Positions 21,840 to 34,400 of a stretch of DNA of 64,000 nucleotides are shown piece after piece; the first letter of the stretch is position 1; every line of letters starts with the position of its first letter. The stretch comes from Sarocladium kiliense. Taxonomy: Eukaryota > Ascomycota > Sordariomycetes > Hypocreales > Sarocladiaceae. Location: positions 1,116,001 through 1,180,000 of the forward strand of contig JAUZTG010000016.1 of assembly GCA_030734395.1 (NCBI GenBank), given 5' to 3'. The translations under genes and the position numbers were made by a program. The notes under the pieces are model-generated. The model did no database searches and was not told where the DNA came from. It saw only the letters and a list, made by a program, of their open reading frames with translations.

Positions 21840-24403
21840 ACTCGCAACAACCGTCTAGTCATATATGAAAGAAGGACAGGATGTTGCCAATTGTCATGAA
21901 GGTATTGACAATTGTGAGTGATTGTAAAAAGAGGGGGTCTCGAAAGGCGTTGGTGGTGAGTGCTGCCTGTATATAGTGGAGAGGCGAAGCTGGCCTATGC
22001 AGCAATGCCAGCAAGGCGTCCGGTCCTGATCCGCCAGCTAGCCAGCAAAGCAGAGCGACGATGGTGGCACGGATTAACGAAACAGAATAGTCGATAGTGA
22101 AGCGGTCAAGAAAGGTGTGCCAACCTTGAGGCTCGGGGAGGGTGGGCGGCCATGCCATTTATCCCAGAACGAGAGCCTGGTGAGGGGTACTGCGGCGTAC
22201 AGCGACAAGCTCCCCTCCAGGCTCCCACGCCTTCATTCACCAAGGGACTTCGGTAAGACGATGGCATCTTCTAGTATATGTACAGCAAGACACTTATCGT
22301 ACCAGCTTGAAGATGCGGTCCGTTGCTAGTGGCGATGCAACAACGTCTATAGCACTTAAGTGACCTCGAATGGTGTGTTCTGTTCCAGCAGTGCATTGCC
22401 TCCTCAGATGGCTGCATTCGTGTCACTTGGAATGGAATCAGCATAAGCCTTGAGTTTGACTCCAGAAACATGTAGGCGTTTATCAGGGAACACAGACGAC
22501 CCCGGTAACTGGCATTGATCCGTTGTGATGGAGAGCCGTTGTCAATATCGTGTGGTGCGACATGCCGTCGCCTTATTCTCCGGCTCGGTTGTGGATTCAA
22601 TCGCACCATCGAGGCCGCCATCAACAGAAAGTATGATAAGTGGCGGCCCATTGGACGCCTTGCAAGGCAACCGCTGCAAGCATGAACGTACCCTCTGCCA
22701 GTTCCGGTGGCAATCGAGCCGACGCGTTCGCTGACGCCGTCGCGGCACCCAATGCAATTGCCCTTACCGAGGATTCCGGCATGGAGTCAGGTCCGAAAGG
22801 AACGATGATGATCCGTTTCATAGACTGCAATTCATACTTGCATATGCAGGCAAAGAAGTGCCGACTTGCTCGCGATCAAGTCCATATCGCCATGTTGACA
22901 CCCCTGTCGTGGGGTTGATGGGCTGCGCTCAGCCTGTAGCATAGCCTCAGAATTCTGCCCGTTGGTCGCCAAAGTCGGCCGCATTGGAGGTCCAGAAAGC
23001 CTCATGGTGCTGGGATCATCTCCGACCAGACTGCTCATGCAGTCACTACTGGCCAGCGTTGCCGTCGAAGAAGCCAGAAGATTGTCGAGACCGCTCGAAT
23101 ATTCAGCGCACAAGCACTGCTGTTCTATCGCTTCTCACGGTAAGACAAGGGCGAATTTCCATCCCAACTGGGTCTCGGCAAGTGCTGGCACAGTGGTGTC
23201 CTTCTCCTGACGGCTCGAACAACTCGGCCTCGCCAAAAACTTTCGCTATGTAGCGCGAGACGTACATTCTGCGTTGCTGTCCAGCCTCGGTTCGGATCCT
23301 GTTCAACACGAAGACGCATTAACTTTGTCTTTGTCAGTCGTAGCCATCTCGTGAGGCAGTGGTGATCTGTGATGACTACTGGCAGGTCTTCCCTCTTGCA
23401 TGAGGCGATACCCAATGCGACACCTGAGGGTGTGTCTGGACGCAGCGCTTGCTAGACACGAGACTGAGCCGTCCATGGATCGAAGTCAGCAGTAGTGTCT
23501 TGAACTCCAATGGCAGGTTCCATATCAGGTGGTCGGCGTTGTGCAGGCCATGGTGCAGGTGGTTTCTGCACATTGGCCCGTTGCGTGTTCAATCAGCTTC
23601 ATGCGCAGCCCACCGGGGGAGGAGTAGTCTTTGGTGACTGGCTGAATCCTGACATCGTCTTGCAGGACGGTGCAGGAGGCCACGTCTGAGCCGAAAGTGA
23701 TGGATCATCCATCCTGAGGGCCCAGATCGAAGGTGCGAGCGGAATTGTAAAGTGAAGCGAACAATGTGCAGTGCAGGTCGGAAACAGGTGCAGCGTACCG
23801 TGTTCTCGGCTCGCCCATGACCCTACCCTGGAGGCACCATGCACACATCTCCGGCCGCCGACGTTGACATCGTGACTCTGCTGGAGCGTTCTGCGCGCAA
23901 ATTATTATTTCAGCCGATAATACAATCAATTTTCTATGTTCTGTCTTGAATTACCCAATAGCATTCGAACGAATTCGCCTTGTCTTTGACGGAACCTTCG
24001 GCAGACTGACATTCTTCCTGCTCCTTGGCACCTCGTTTACGCCAGCCACTTCTGCAAGTCGAACCATGGCTTATATTGATGGAATGAGTCTCCATAACAT
24101 TCTTTAGCGGAGATACGGAGATCTTCAAACGTGTCCGGGGCGAGGCGGCAACTCAAACCATGAATTCTCGATTTAGTGCAAATCGAGCGCCGGGAATGAC
24201 ATGCCGGATTCGTCTCCATCGATCAAATACGTAATTGTTCAACCAGGGCCACTGGTCAGTGAAGAAACGTTCTGGTTGAGGCCGCTGTGGTGGCGTCATG
24301 TACCTTATGTACTGTAGTTCGAGAACATAAATGAGACAGACCGCTACTATCGTAGAGCTCCTAATTACCTGCCCTTATACAGGATTGACGGACTCCTGTG
24401 ACA
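21840..24403. other. Gene-poor region upstream of nitrate reductase
   Basis: This 2.6-kb stretch separates two divergent genes. The left end has a 99-codon open frame (22158-21859, minus) just upstream of the 600-aa gene. The middle (about 22600-23900) holds several broken minus-strand frames with protein-like patches but many stops; I could not assemble a gene. The right end is the nitrate reductase promoter. It has one GATA site (CGATAA, 23915-23920), the type bound by nitrogen regulators of the AreA/NIT2 family, but no clear cluster of them. Confidence 0.45.
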
Positions 24404-27400
24404 ATGGCAACTAAGAGCGCGACCAGCCACTATGTGGTCAACAAACGAGACCACCCTGGCTCAACAGCAGAAGAAATCCAAAAGGAGCCTCAATGGGGTG
24501 CTGGGCACAACCATCGCGTTGGCTTCAAGAACCGCGAGAACAGAATCCCAGGATACAGCGTGGAAGCCCGTGGCAGATACAATGCTCTCCAAGACCGTGA
24601 GGCTCGAGGAGATCTCGTCAACTTTCGTGATGTCATCAATGGGCAACAAGATCTACGCCTCATCAACCCTGATGACAGGTGGATTGGCGCTCGCTTCACC
24701 CTGGACTGCACGGAGGAGTGGGTGAAGTATGGGCAGAAGTGGCCTGCTAACCTCAAGGCCAAGGAGAAAGCCGAGGCGGAAAAGAAAGCAAATGGAGCCA
24801 GTGATGCCACCTCCCAGCAAAAGCCGGACGAGGATAAGGACAAAGAACACGGCGATCTGAAGATGAAGAAAGAAGATCAACTACCTCCAGAGGAAATGGC
24901 GCTTCTTCGCTCATTGATTCACGAGAAGGACTATATATCGAACCTCAAGGTCAACCCAGGAAACCTCAAATCACCACAAACCCATAATCGTACCGACATC
25001 TCTATCGACGAAACCGATCAGTTTACACCCGACAATTGGCTCCCACGCAGCTCAAAGCTCATCCGTCTCACGGGCAAACACCCCCTGAACGCAGAACCGC
25101 CTCTGACAGCGCTGTTTGATGCGGGTCTGATCACACCGAACGAACTTCACTATGTGAGGAACCATGGACCGGTCGCCCGGCTTGTATGGGAATATCATAC
25201 GGTGGAAGTTGATATTGGCTGCGGGGATGGACCTATGCGATTGAGCATGGACCAGCTAAAACATGACTTCGAACGCATCAACATCCCAGTTTTCCTCGCT
25301 TGTGATGGCAATCGCCGAAAGGAGCTCAATCTAATTCGACGATCCAAGGGGTTCAATTGGGGCGCGGGTGCAGCCAGTTGTGCCTATTGGAAGGGTGCCC
25401 TGTTGAGAGACGTGCTGCTTGCTGCAGGTCTTCGCGAAGAAGACATCTCGAGAGCAGATGGCCAGAGACGTTGGGTGAACTTCGAAGGATCTGAGGACCT
25501 AGCTGAGGGAACGTACCAGACCTGCATCCCGCTCGCATACGCTATGGACCCTCGGAACGATGTCATGCTGGCCTACGAAATGAATGACTTGCCGCTGCCG
25601 CCCGATCATGGATATCCAGTCAGAGTAATGATTCCAGGCCACGTCGGTGGGCGCTGTGTCAAATGGCTAAAGAGAGTATGGATCTCAGATAAAGAGAACG
25701 AGAGCTATTATCATATTTGGGACAACCGCGTGCTCCCATCTTTTATCACCGACATGGAGAGCCCTTTCGCGAAGACTATGTTCAGGCATCCTGGGACGGC
25801 ATGCAATGAACAGGCCCTGAACTCAGTGATAGTAAGGCCAGAACAAGGCGAACGCATCTATCTTCAGGATGTTGGCGAGACTCGTCAGCAGCATGGCCAC
25901 ACTGAAGGTGGCGGCTGCGCACCAGGCGAATATCGTGTCCAAGGCTTTGCATACGACGGAGGTGGGCATGAAGTCCAGCGTGTCGAGATCACTCTTGACG
26001 ACGGGAATACCTGGCTCTACTGCATCAGGAAATTTCCAGACTATCCTATCCGCCACGGTAGGAAGTTCTGGACTTGGTGCCATTGGCACGTCGATGTGCC
26101 CATAGCTCGCCTAGTTGAAGCACGGAGTATCAGGGTCCGCTGCTTCAATGTCTTCAAGAATACACAACCAGAGGCTTATGTGTGGAATCTGGTGGGGATG
26201 ATGAACAACAGCTGGTATACAATTCGATCTGAAATAGTAGCCGACACCTCAGAGGATGCATCACAGAAAGGCCCGTGTGTGTTGTTCAGGCATCCTGTTG
26301 AACCAGGCACCGGCGATGGAGGCTGGATGAAGCCAAGCGTGGTCAACCAAATCGAGGCAGCAAAAAGAGAAGCAGGGACTCCGCAAAAGCAGTTCACCCG
26401 AGAGGAAATAGAGAAACACGACAAGGAAGACGATTGCTGGATCGTGGTGGACGGCAAGGTATACGATGCCACTTCTGTGATGGCCTGGCACCCAGGTGGC
26501 AAGGCCCCAATCATGGCTCACGCAGGAAGAGTACATCAAGAGACCTCTGATGAGTTCTGGAGCATACATGACGACTATGCGACTGACAAACTCAAAGGTG
26601 CGTATTGAGAGAGGCTTTGTCGTGAGTGGCTCTTCGCTGATAGTTTCCAGAATGCCTCCTTGGTGTCGTCACAGACAAAGCCGCAAATTTCATCAAAGCT
26701 AATGCCGAGAAGCAGGCTTTAGAGCGCGCCAAAGACATTGAACAGAGCAAGGCAGCCCTCCAGAAGCATCGCTGGATACCGACGAAACTTGTGGCCCGCA
26801 AGGAGCTCTCCGAGGATACGAGATCGTATACCTTCAAATTGCCTGACAACAAGGCGATTCTGGGTCTCGCTACGTGCAAGCATATCCAAGTCGGTTTTCA
26901 TATGAAAGATCAGATGGTGGTCAGATCATACACGCCAACACGACCCGTCTTCCCAAGTTTAGACGGCGCACCTGAGCGTTTGGACCCCTCCCAGGCAGAG
27001 AAGGTGAAGAGTCACGCTGATCCTCATGACGGAGACGGAACTTTTGAGCTAGTGGTCAAAACATACTTCCCAACAGCTGATCAGCCTGGTGGTGCTATGT
27101 CCAACATTCTGGACTGCATGCCCATTGGTGAAGAAGTCGAGATCCGAGGCCCAACCGGAGAAATTGAGTACCAAGGCGACGGGAACTTCTTCATCGAGGG
27201 TGAGAAGAAGAAATATAGCTCTGTCTCCCTGGTCCTCGGTGGTTCAGGAGTGACGCCCGGGTTCGCCCTAGTCGCCAGAGCTGTTCTCGAGCACACAGCC
27301 GGCACAGGTGAGCTCAGAGTCTCAGTCGTCGATGCGAACAAGTCGGAGAAGGACATCCTCTTGAAGAAAGAATTGGACGATCTCGTGCAGAAGTCGGATG

Positions 27401-27618
27401 GAAGGCTGAAGGTCACCCACATCCTGAGCAGCCCGTCAGATGACTGGAGAGGTCTGAAGGGCCATGTGAATGAGGAAGTTTTGAGGAACGCTCTTTTCCC
27501 TCCAGGACCTGACACGGCAGCGTTTGTTTGTGGACCGCCTACGATGATGCAGAAGGCCGTGATGCCGGCTTTGAGAGGCTGGGGATACAAGGAAGACGTA
27601 GACTTGTTTGGCTTTTGA
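24404..27618 (+). CDS. niaD: Assimilatory nitrate reductase
   Basis: The enzyme reduces nitrate to nitrite in the cytosol through Mo-cofactor, heme and FAD. Exons 24404-26597 and 26651-27618 (53-nt phase-1 intron) give 1053 aa, longer than the roughly 870-900 usual in fungi. The frame extends to a GTG at 24398, but ATG 24404 has A at -3. The Mo domain contains NGRRK-like GNRRKELN with the putative Mo-ligand Cys300, then GFNWGAGAASCAYWKGALLRDV, then the dimerisation domain (HWHVDVP, AYVWNLVGMMNN). Cytochrome b5 follows, with heme ligands His696 (WHPGG) and His711 (GRVHQETSDEF); the intron splits just after it. The reductase part has RSYTPTRP (FAD), GGSGVTPGF and CGPPTMMQ (NAD(P)H). About 45 extra K/E/D-rich residues lie near 116-165. 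No nitrite reductase or transporter gene is adjacent in the window. Confidence 0.95.
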
Positions 27619-28341
27619 GCATGCTGAACTTGACAGATCGGCACTCTGTCATACTATCTTATGAGGTCTTATACTTTGTACAATATACACCAACTTAGTT
27701 GTTATTCTATGTCAGATCTTGCTCGTATCTTACATGCTCTTCTTCTGTCCTTCGGCAAGCCATACATTCATCTTGAAGCTAAGCTGGCCAAAAATTCCCC
27801 AAACATGTCAAAAGATCAAGACTCTCAATTTAAGTTTCCTACACGATTTGGCTGTCCTCATCCTATGCATGTTAGCCGTATCCGATCCATCTCAGCCCCC
27901 AGGCAGCAACACCACTTGGTCCACACACCGTCTGGAGGCCGTCAAGACCAAAATTCCCTGAGAGCATATAGACTGAAATTAAACAAAGCTTTCTTAGCGA
28001 AGTAGCTCCTGAAGCAATACTTACCTCGTCTTGCGTGGCCCCTTGGAAGGATCTCGAGCCCAGGTTCCCCTTTCACTACACCTGACCCGCTGTCTCTGCT
28101 GGCTCATCAGATTTCTTCGCTTTAGCTTTTTTGTTGGAAAGTCCCGCGTTCGATCTGGCTCTTGCTCAGTATTTGTGTCTCTAACGGACACTATTCTTGG
28201 CATGGTGCGATGTACGGAACATTCATTTATGCTATTGAGGATACCGTGATAGGTGAAGTTCATGTTCTCATTGGTCGCTACCGTTGCCTCATCATTTTGT
28301 ACAGACTTTATCCGCCCTTGACACTCGAAAGAAACCCAACT
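27619..28341. other. Convergent intergenic region
   Basis: This stretch holds the 3' flanks of nitrate reductase and CUL4. It is A/T rich, and I see no gene. Confidence 0.5.
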
Positions 28342-30935
28342 TTATGCCTGGTAAACGTAGGTGTTTTCCTCGCGATCAATGTAATCCTTCTCGATTAGGC
28401 TGTGACAACGTGTTAGCATCATAACGACGAACTGATAGTGGCAAGACTAGGGAACTTACTTCTCGATCTCCTTCTTGATCTCCGGCGGCTCTACACTTCC
28501 ACGCTTGCTGGTCATAGCAATCACTTCAGCGACCAGCTCCGCATGTCCCAATTGCTTTCGACTCTTCATGATGCGGACAATCGCCGCTTGCGTCTCAAAA
28601 CGCCGGTCCTGCGCGATTCGATCGTGCATCGCCTTGTTCTCTTCCTTGGTCTCCTTCAACTGGATCTGGTTGATCTTCACCCGCACCTTCGGATCGGTAA
28701 AGGACTTATTGTATGTGAAGGTATCGGTCGGCTTGACATCCTTGCCCTTTGGATGTTTGGTCAGCACTCGCGCTTTGCCGCACGCCAGTGACTGCAATGT
28801 CCGGTCGAGATCAGCGTCCTGGAGATTGGTCCCAGTTTTGATCTCGTCGTAGCTGAGAAAGCCATCGTTAGGAACGGTGTTGAATAAGAGAAGGACTGAG
28901 GCCTGAAACGCGGAGACGAAGAGCTCTTTGCGACCTTTGGGGAAGTTGGCGGTGAGTGTAACATGGCCGAGGCAATGCTTCCAAGTAAGCACCCTGCCGC
29001 TGTGCTTGTGCTGGTAGAACTTATCAAACCTCTCGTGCTGACTCGCGACATTATCTGGAAGATTGAGGTTGACGTCGGGATACGTCGGCCATGCGCCAGA
29101 GGACAGTACCATGACATGGAGAAGGTCGCTCGGTTTGCCTAATGTGTTCCTGTCCCACTCCCTAAACGCATCCATCTCCTCTTTAGCGAGCTCTTGGTCT
29201 TTGAACATGGTCTCAATGTTCTGAGTCAAAGACGACCCAGCTTCATCTCTTAGCTTGGTGATCATGTTCCTCTCGGCATCAGAGCTGGCACTGCGACCCA
29301 TCAGGAGCCGGCGTGCCAGATCTTTCTTGTAGAATGCTTCGAAAGTGTCCTTGCCATGAACATGACGGCAAAGCTCCAGCGTTTGATTAAGTTGTCTGTC
29401 GAGTTCAGCATCCTCATCTGCGCTGCTTGCTAGGCCTTCTTTCTCGGCGACTGCTCGATCTTGGATATCAGAGAGGAGCTCTTTCGGGATCGCCTTCAGG
29501 CCACCTCGGAGGAGCAAATCAAAGTGTTTGGCAATCATCTCAGCAACCTTGGAGGTGCCAGTGCTCCAGCAAGATGCAGTTGCTTTGTCGTTCATCGCAC
29601 TTCCAAATGCACCACGCATCCCCTCCTTGAGTTCGTTACTTTTCAGGAAGGCGTCTCGGATGATGACATCTAGGCCTCGGCGCAGGGTCAAGAGCCTGAC
29701 CGTCATTTGATCACCTCTCTCTTTGTCGCCAATGATGCCCTTTGCGGTTGACATGACGTACGACGCCCACGGCACGCGGAGCTTGCTTTCTATGCCAGCG
29801 AGATGCAGAAGATCGTACAATGCTTTGAGTGACTCTACATCGTGCTCTCGCAAAAGTTCTGTCAACGAACCCTCGTTCAACAGCTTGTCGGTGTAATCGT
29901 GAATCAAAACCTGGTGGACAATCTCCATCATCTGCTTCTGGGTCGTGCTCTCCAGGTTGTACTGCAAGAACCTGACTCGCTCATCTTGAATGAGTTTCTC
30001 ACAGGCTTTGATGTATTCCTTGAGGCTGGAGGCACTACGGGTACCCGCGAAGTCCTTGAGGAACTCCCTTGTTTTCACCAAAAAGAGGGGCTCGAAAAGC
30101 TTAGTGTAGACGCTCAGGATGTAGAGCAGCGCAACCGATCGCTTGGTCAATTCTGCGTCTTTGCGGCTATCTCCTTTGCGGTCGAAATCGACCAGCTCGC
30201 ACAGTCCCAGGAGGAGCATCTCACCCGGGGAGTCTTGCTGCTGCTCCTTGGTCGAGGGAAAAATCGTTCTCCTAAATTGGCTGATCATCATGTCGTTGAT
30301 GGAAGTGTGTAGTTGGCGAAGCAGATAGGTCCGATCGAAATAGCTAAAGGTTGATCGAAGGAGGATCTGAGATGGTGAGTTTCCATCAATCGGCTTGTAG
30401 GGACAGATTAGACGGGACATACCGTTTGCCTATTGAGTATAGCCCACTCGTCTAGAACCGCGCCGAGCATCCTTTGATTGGAATTCACTCCGTTGCGCTT
30501 CAGACGATACAGGACCGGACCATGCAGGTGGCTCTCGATATTGCTCTTCAAGAGAGCGTGCAGCCTCTCGGCCTTGCCCGCTCGACAGAGGTCCTCAACG
30601 CCACGGTACAGCCTTTCCAATGGGATGTTAGGCTTGCCGGTGTCGAAAAGCGCCCGTAAAGCATCCCCAAGCTCCCTTTGCGTTTTTCCGTAGTACCGTT
30701 CGATCTGAGATTGTGCGTCGGTCACCTGGCGGAGGTTCTGTATCACCAGGCGCTTCGCACCAAGCTGGGGTTGAAAGCCTGCTGGAGCACCATTGCCCAG
30801 AGGCATGATGCCCATGGCAGGATTCGCCATATTGTTCTTGTGCCTCTTGGGAGAAGCTTGTGATGGCGCCGCTGAGGAAGTCTCGGATCGACGGCGGCGT
30901 CGAGGAGAGAGAGGAGAGGCCGAGGCCCCAGGCAT
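28342..30935 (-). CDS. CUL4: Cullin 4-type ubiquitin ligase scaffold
   Basis: Cul4 with Ddb1 and Rbx1 forms CRL4 ligases that act in DNA replication control, DNA repair and heterochromatin. Exons 30935-30423, 30366-28460 and 28399-28342 (introns of 56 and 60 nt) give 825 aa. The N-terminus carries an SPRRRRRSE and SPKRHKNN basic segment, a likely nuclear signal. Cullin repeats follow (LVIQNLRQVTD, NSNQRMLGAVLDEWAILNRQT, STFSYFDRTYLL). Then comes the cullin homology domain (FYKKDLARRLLMGRSAS, GRVLTWKHCLGHVTL), and the neddylation region AAIVRIMKSRKQLGHAEL. KINQIQLKETKEEN favours Cul4 over Cul3. The last 19 residues, ending EENTYVYQA, lie in a small exon that restores the usual cullin C-terminus. 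The first ATG has a weak context (T at -3); a second in-frame ATG (MANPAMG, codon 36) has A at -3. Confidence 0.94.
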
Positions 30936-31413
30936 GGACGCTTGGTGGCAACCAGAGCCAGCTGGACTGCAAGGTAGCGGGGCAGGATGTCAAGAGACTA
31001 TCGACCTCTTGAGGCACTCGCCAGTGATAAACAGAGTTTGGAAATATCGAAGGAGCGCGATGGAAGTGTTCGAATCGAAAGTCCCGAGAGGAATGGAAAG
31101 GTGCACGCGGAGTGGTGATTTCATGAGTCTGGGGCAGCTGAGCTCCGGCGGAGGTCCGGCAGTCACCTGTAGTCGCGGGGGCTTGATAAGATAAGGCAAC
31201 GGATTTGAACCCTCAACGCGCTTAAGTCCGCAACTCCATCGTGGAACGCGTCCGTGAATGGCAATGTACTCTATCCCATTGTCTGATTTACATGCCTGAC
31301 GAAAAACATCATTGCCCACTCGTAAGGCATCTATTGTACATAAGGGTTTCCGCTCACACATGCTACGCTTGCTCGCTGATGCTGAACCACAATGAGGCTC
31401 CCAGTCAAAGCTG
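30936..31413. other. Intergenic region between CUL4 and TEL1
   Basis: This stretch is the CUL4 promoter and the TEL1 3' flank. A B-box-like motif (GGATTTGAACC at 31201-31211) is present but did not fold as a tRNA. Confidence 0.4.
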
Positions 31414-34400
31414 TTACGCGTATGCAGCCCAACCTAATTGCACCATTAGCAAGACCCGAGATGTTCGAGCTCAATTGTGAACTTACCGGAGTAGAGAACT
31501 GCCAGGTTCTGCTCGTCCATGGCCTGGTTGATCAAGTCATTGACCGTCGCTGTCACACTCAGCGTCTTCGACAGCTTCTTTCTCACAATCTCCAGCGCCC
31601 TGTCAGCTTCTGATGGCTCATTCGCGTTCTTTGCTGCTTTCCTGCCATTTAGTTCAGCTTCGTTTTGCTCTGTCTCATCTATGTTGCTCTCCTCGTTGTT
31701 GCGAGCCTTTTGCAACTTCGCCAACCGCAGGGGCGAGATGGACCAGCTGTACAAAGGATCGTAACGCAGAACATCGAGGATGGTCATGATCGAATATTGC
31801 TCTTCACGCAAGGCGTCAAGGGTAAACTCGCAGCAGCGACGGAAGACGCCCTCAGTCTTGGTGATGCCCATGCCGTCCACGATGTCGCGTGTCAGCCTGA
31901 ACGGAACCAGCTCCGGTACTGGCAGGATGCGGCCAGCTTCAAAGGCGACGCCGAGGTCAATGTGTACAGCCTCGCCTGTCTTCGTGTCTAATAGGATGTT
32001 GTGACCGTGGCGATCACCAAGGCCCAGAACATGACCAAGCATTGATATGGCCGCGGTGCTGCGGGTGTACGCCGAGCGCCGCGCAAACCATTCATCAGGG
32101 TCAACGAAGTTTTCCATGAAGAAGTATCTCATCACGGGATGGAATCTTTCCGTCACTTTGCGAAAGGTTGCAACCCGGGTCTCCTGACTCCTAGTCTGCA
32201 CGGCGAATATCTCTTTGCGGCATTGCGAGCCCTTATAGTCGCGAGGGTAGTACCTCTCGTGGGCCGGCATGAGGAATTCGTGCAACGGAATCGTGTTAGG
32301 CACGAACTCGATTAGACCAGAACTGGCAGTCAGAGGAAGGACTTTGTATGTGCGGATGCCCAAGTTTCGCTGCTGTGCTGCTCTGTGCCCTTTAAGCAGA
32401 GACGACACTGCGGCAAACACTTGCTCCATGATGGCGTCCTGACGAAGATCGTCATGGCCGCCCTTTACCAGCTGTTTGTACTTGACGCCATTGCTGCCCA
32501 CAGCAGTAATGATCTTGGGTGCACTGACACCCGACGCAATGGACATAGTCGGATCGAGCTTTGTGATCATGGGCACCTGGCTGTAGTCCTTGGTGGCTGA
32601 TAACTCGATGTCCATCGTTGGTGGTGGGATTCGATACTTCGCTAAGCAATTCACCAAATGGTGACCCGCTTGTGAATCTTTAATGGGCATCTTTGCACCG
32701 GACTTGTACTTCGTCGGATTCCTGTCCATCGCCAGACCATGATAGTATCTGCTAGTCTTGTCGATAGATACCCAAATTTCTGATGTAGCCCGATGGTTCG
32801 CAAGCCGTTGGGCAACCTTCTCGGTCGCTTTGACTCTCAGACTTGCGATCTCATCTTGCTGTACCGCTTTTGCTTTGGTCCCTGACCAGATCTGATACAT
32901 GCCATGGTATGGATGGTCCACGCAAATATTGTAGATCAGCTCCATCAAAAGTTTCTGGAAGTAGCTGTCCTGATTCTGAAGGCGGGAGGTCAGCTGGTTC
33001 ATCAGACCAGCAAATTTGCGAGTCGGTACTTGGAATAAGCTGCGCGAAACTGCTTTGTTGATGGCATCTGCATCGGATCGTTCAAGCCAGAGTGCTGTGA
33101 ATCGAAGAGAATCATTGTTGTGATCATCTGACGCTGCCAGTGACAACAGGTAATTCTCGACACTGAGCCGCGAGAACTCGGCTCTCACTGTCTCCACACG
33201 CTGCAACTCCTTCTCATCCAGGGCGAGCCACTGCTTCTCTTTGGACAGAATGTGATTGTACCTGTTCTTGCTCTGTGTGTCTCGGGTATTGGAAATGAGC
33301 ACCTTGAGCTCTGCCACCTCATCGCTCTTACCTTTTCGTAGGTTTTGCAAACGTGTGAGATCTTCTAGACTCGCCGGATCCTGCAGTTGTTCATCGCAGA
33401 AGACGGCAAATTGGTGAAAGACTTGGCCTGCGTCTTTGCCTTGGGCATTGCCTTTCAATTCCCTCAAAGCCTCTTGCAGATACTTCTTCTGGATCTCCTG
33501 GGGTTTCTCTAGCCGCGCGACGGAAACCTGATGGCCAAGCTTGGAGAGTAAGTCTGATCGACTGACCGGAAGAGTTTGCATTCTGAGAGACGAGTCCCTA
33601 TCGATAGCTTGCAACATGCGAATTGACGTACTGATCTCGCCAAAATCCCACAATGAATTCGCCGCTTCGATGTTGACCGCAGCATCAACATGGATACCCA
33701 TGTCTTCGCAAGGCTTGATTAGATCAGTCAACGTAGTTGCTAGATTGAGAGACTCTTGAGTTGCTTGATGGTAACGGTATAGACTTGAGGACAAGAGCAA
33801 TGATTGGACCTCCATTTGCTTCAGAGTTCCAACAGAAAGCTTGGGGTGGTGCAAACGAGGCGCATGCTGGCTGATCATGCTCAACGATGTTCCACGGCAT
33901 GACAAAAGGCGACTGACATCGTCATAACTGAAATGTGTCCATTAGCGAAGTAATAGTGGGAGACAATGGTTGAACTTACGAGCCGCTCTTCATCCACTGG
34001 CTATGATCTTCAAAGGATTTCATGATTCTTTCCGAGTCTGCGGCGTTGGAAGCATTGATTAGATCATCAAGCTCAGCTAGAGATGCCAGAGCACTCAATC
34101 GAGACCTGACCACAGATGCCGCAGGACTGCGGTTCACCAGTCCACTCATTGTTCGACCCAGACCATCGTATAATGCATATTTGACAGAGGCAATATCGGG
34201 GGACTGGTTCAAGCCCTGGAACACCTTGTACATCACGACAGAGTGGTCGTCACTGGCAACAGGAGCGGGAAGATTCCAGATCTCGAGCTTCCTCGCGGTG
34301 CGGAAAGTGCTCTCGATGGATGATGACAGAGTGCCCACATCAGGCTGGCCCTGCAGCAGAGAATATGAAAGCCCAGAAAGCCCAAGTGAGCTCAAGGCAC

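Noticed and set aside
21237..21899. 220-codon plus-strand frame opposite the 600-aa gene
   Set aside because: It is an antisense shadow of the minus-strand coding sequence, without any domain.
22621..23929. Possible zinc-cluster or other regulator gene on the minus strand
   Set aside because: Patches such as CAWCLQG and CLTRWLRLTKTKLMRL lie in different frames with stops between them, and no set of splice sites joined them convincingly.
24240..24403. NirA-type CTCCGHGG site in the nitrate reductase promoter
   Set aside because: No exact match was found near the start; only partial CTCCG-like fragments occur.
31181..31260. Possible minus-strand tRNA with B box GGTTCAAATCC and a TTAAG stretch resembling a leucine anticodon loop
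   Set aside because: The T-stem has a mismatch, no 5' acceptor strand pairs with the 3' end, there is no A box and no T-run terminator follows.
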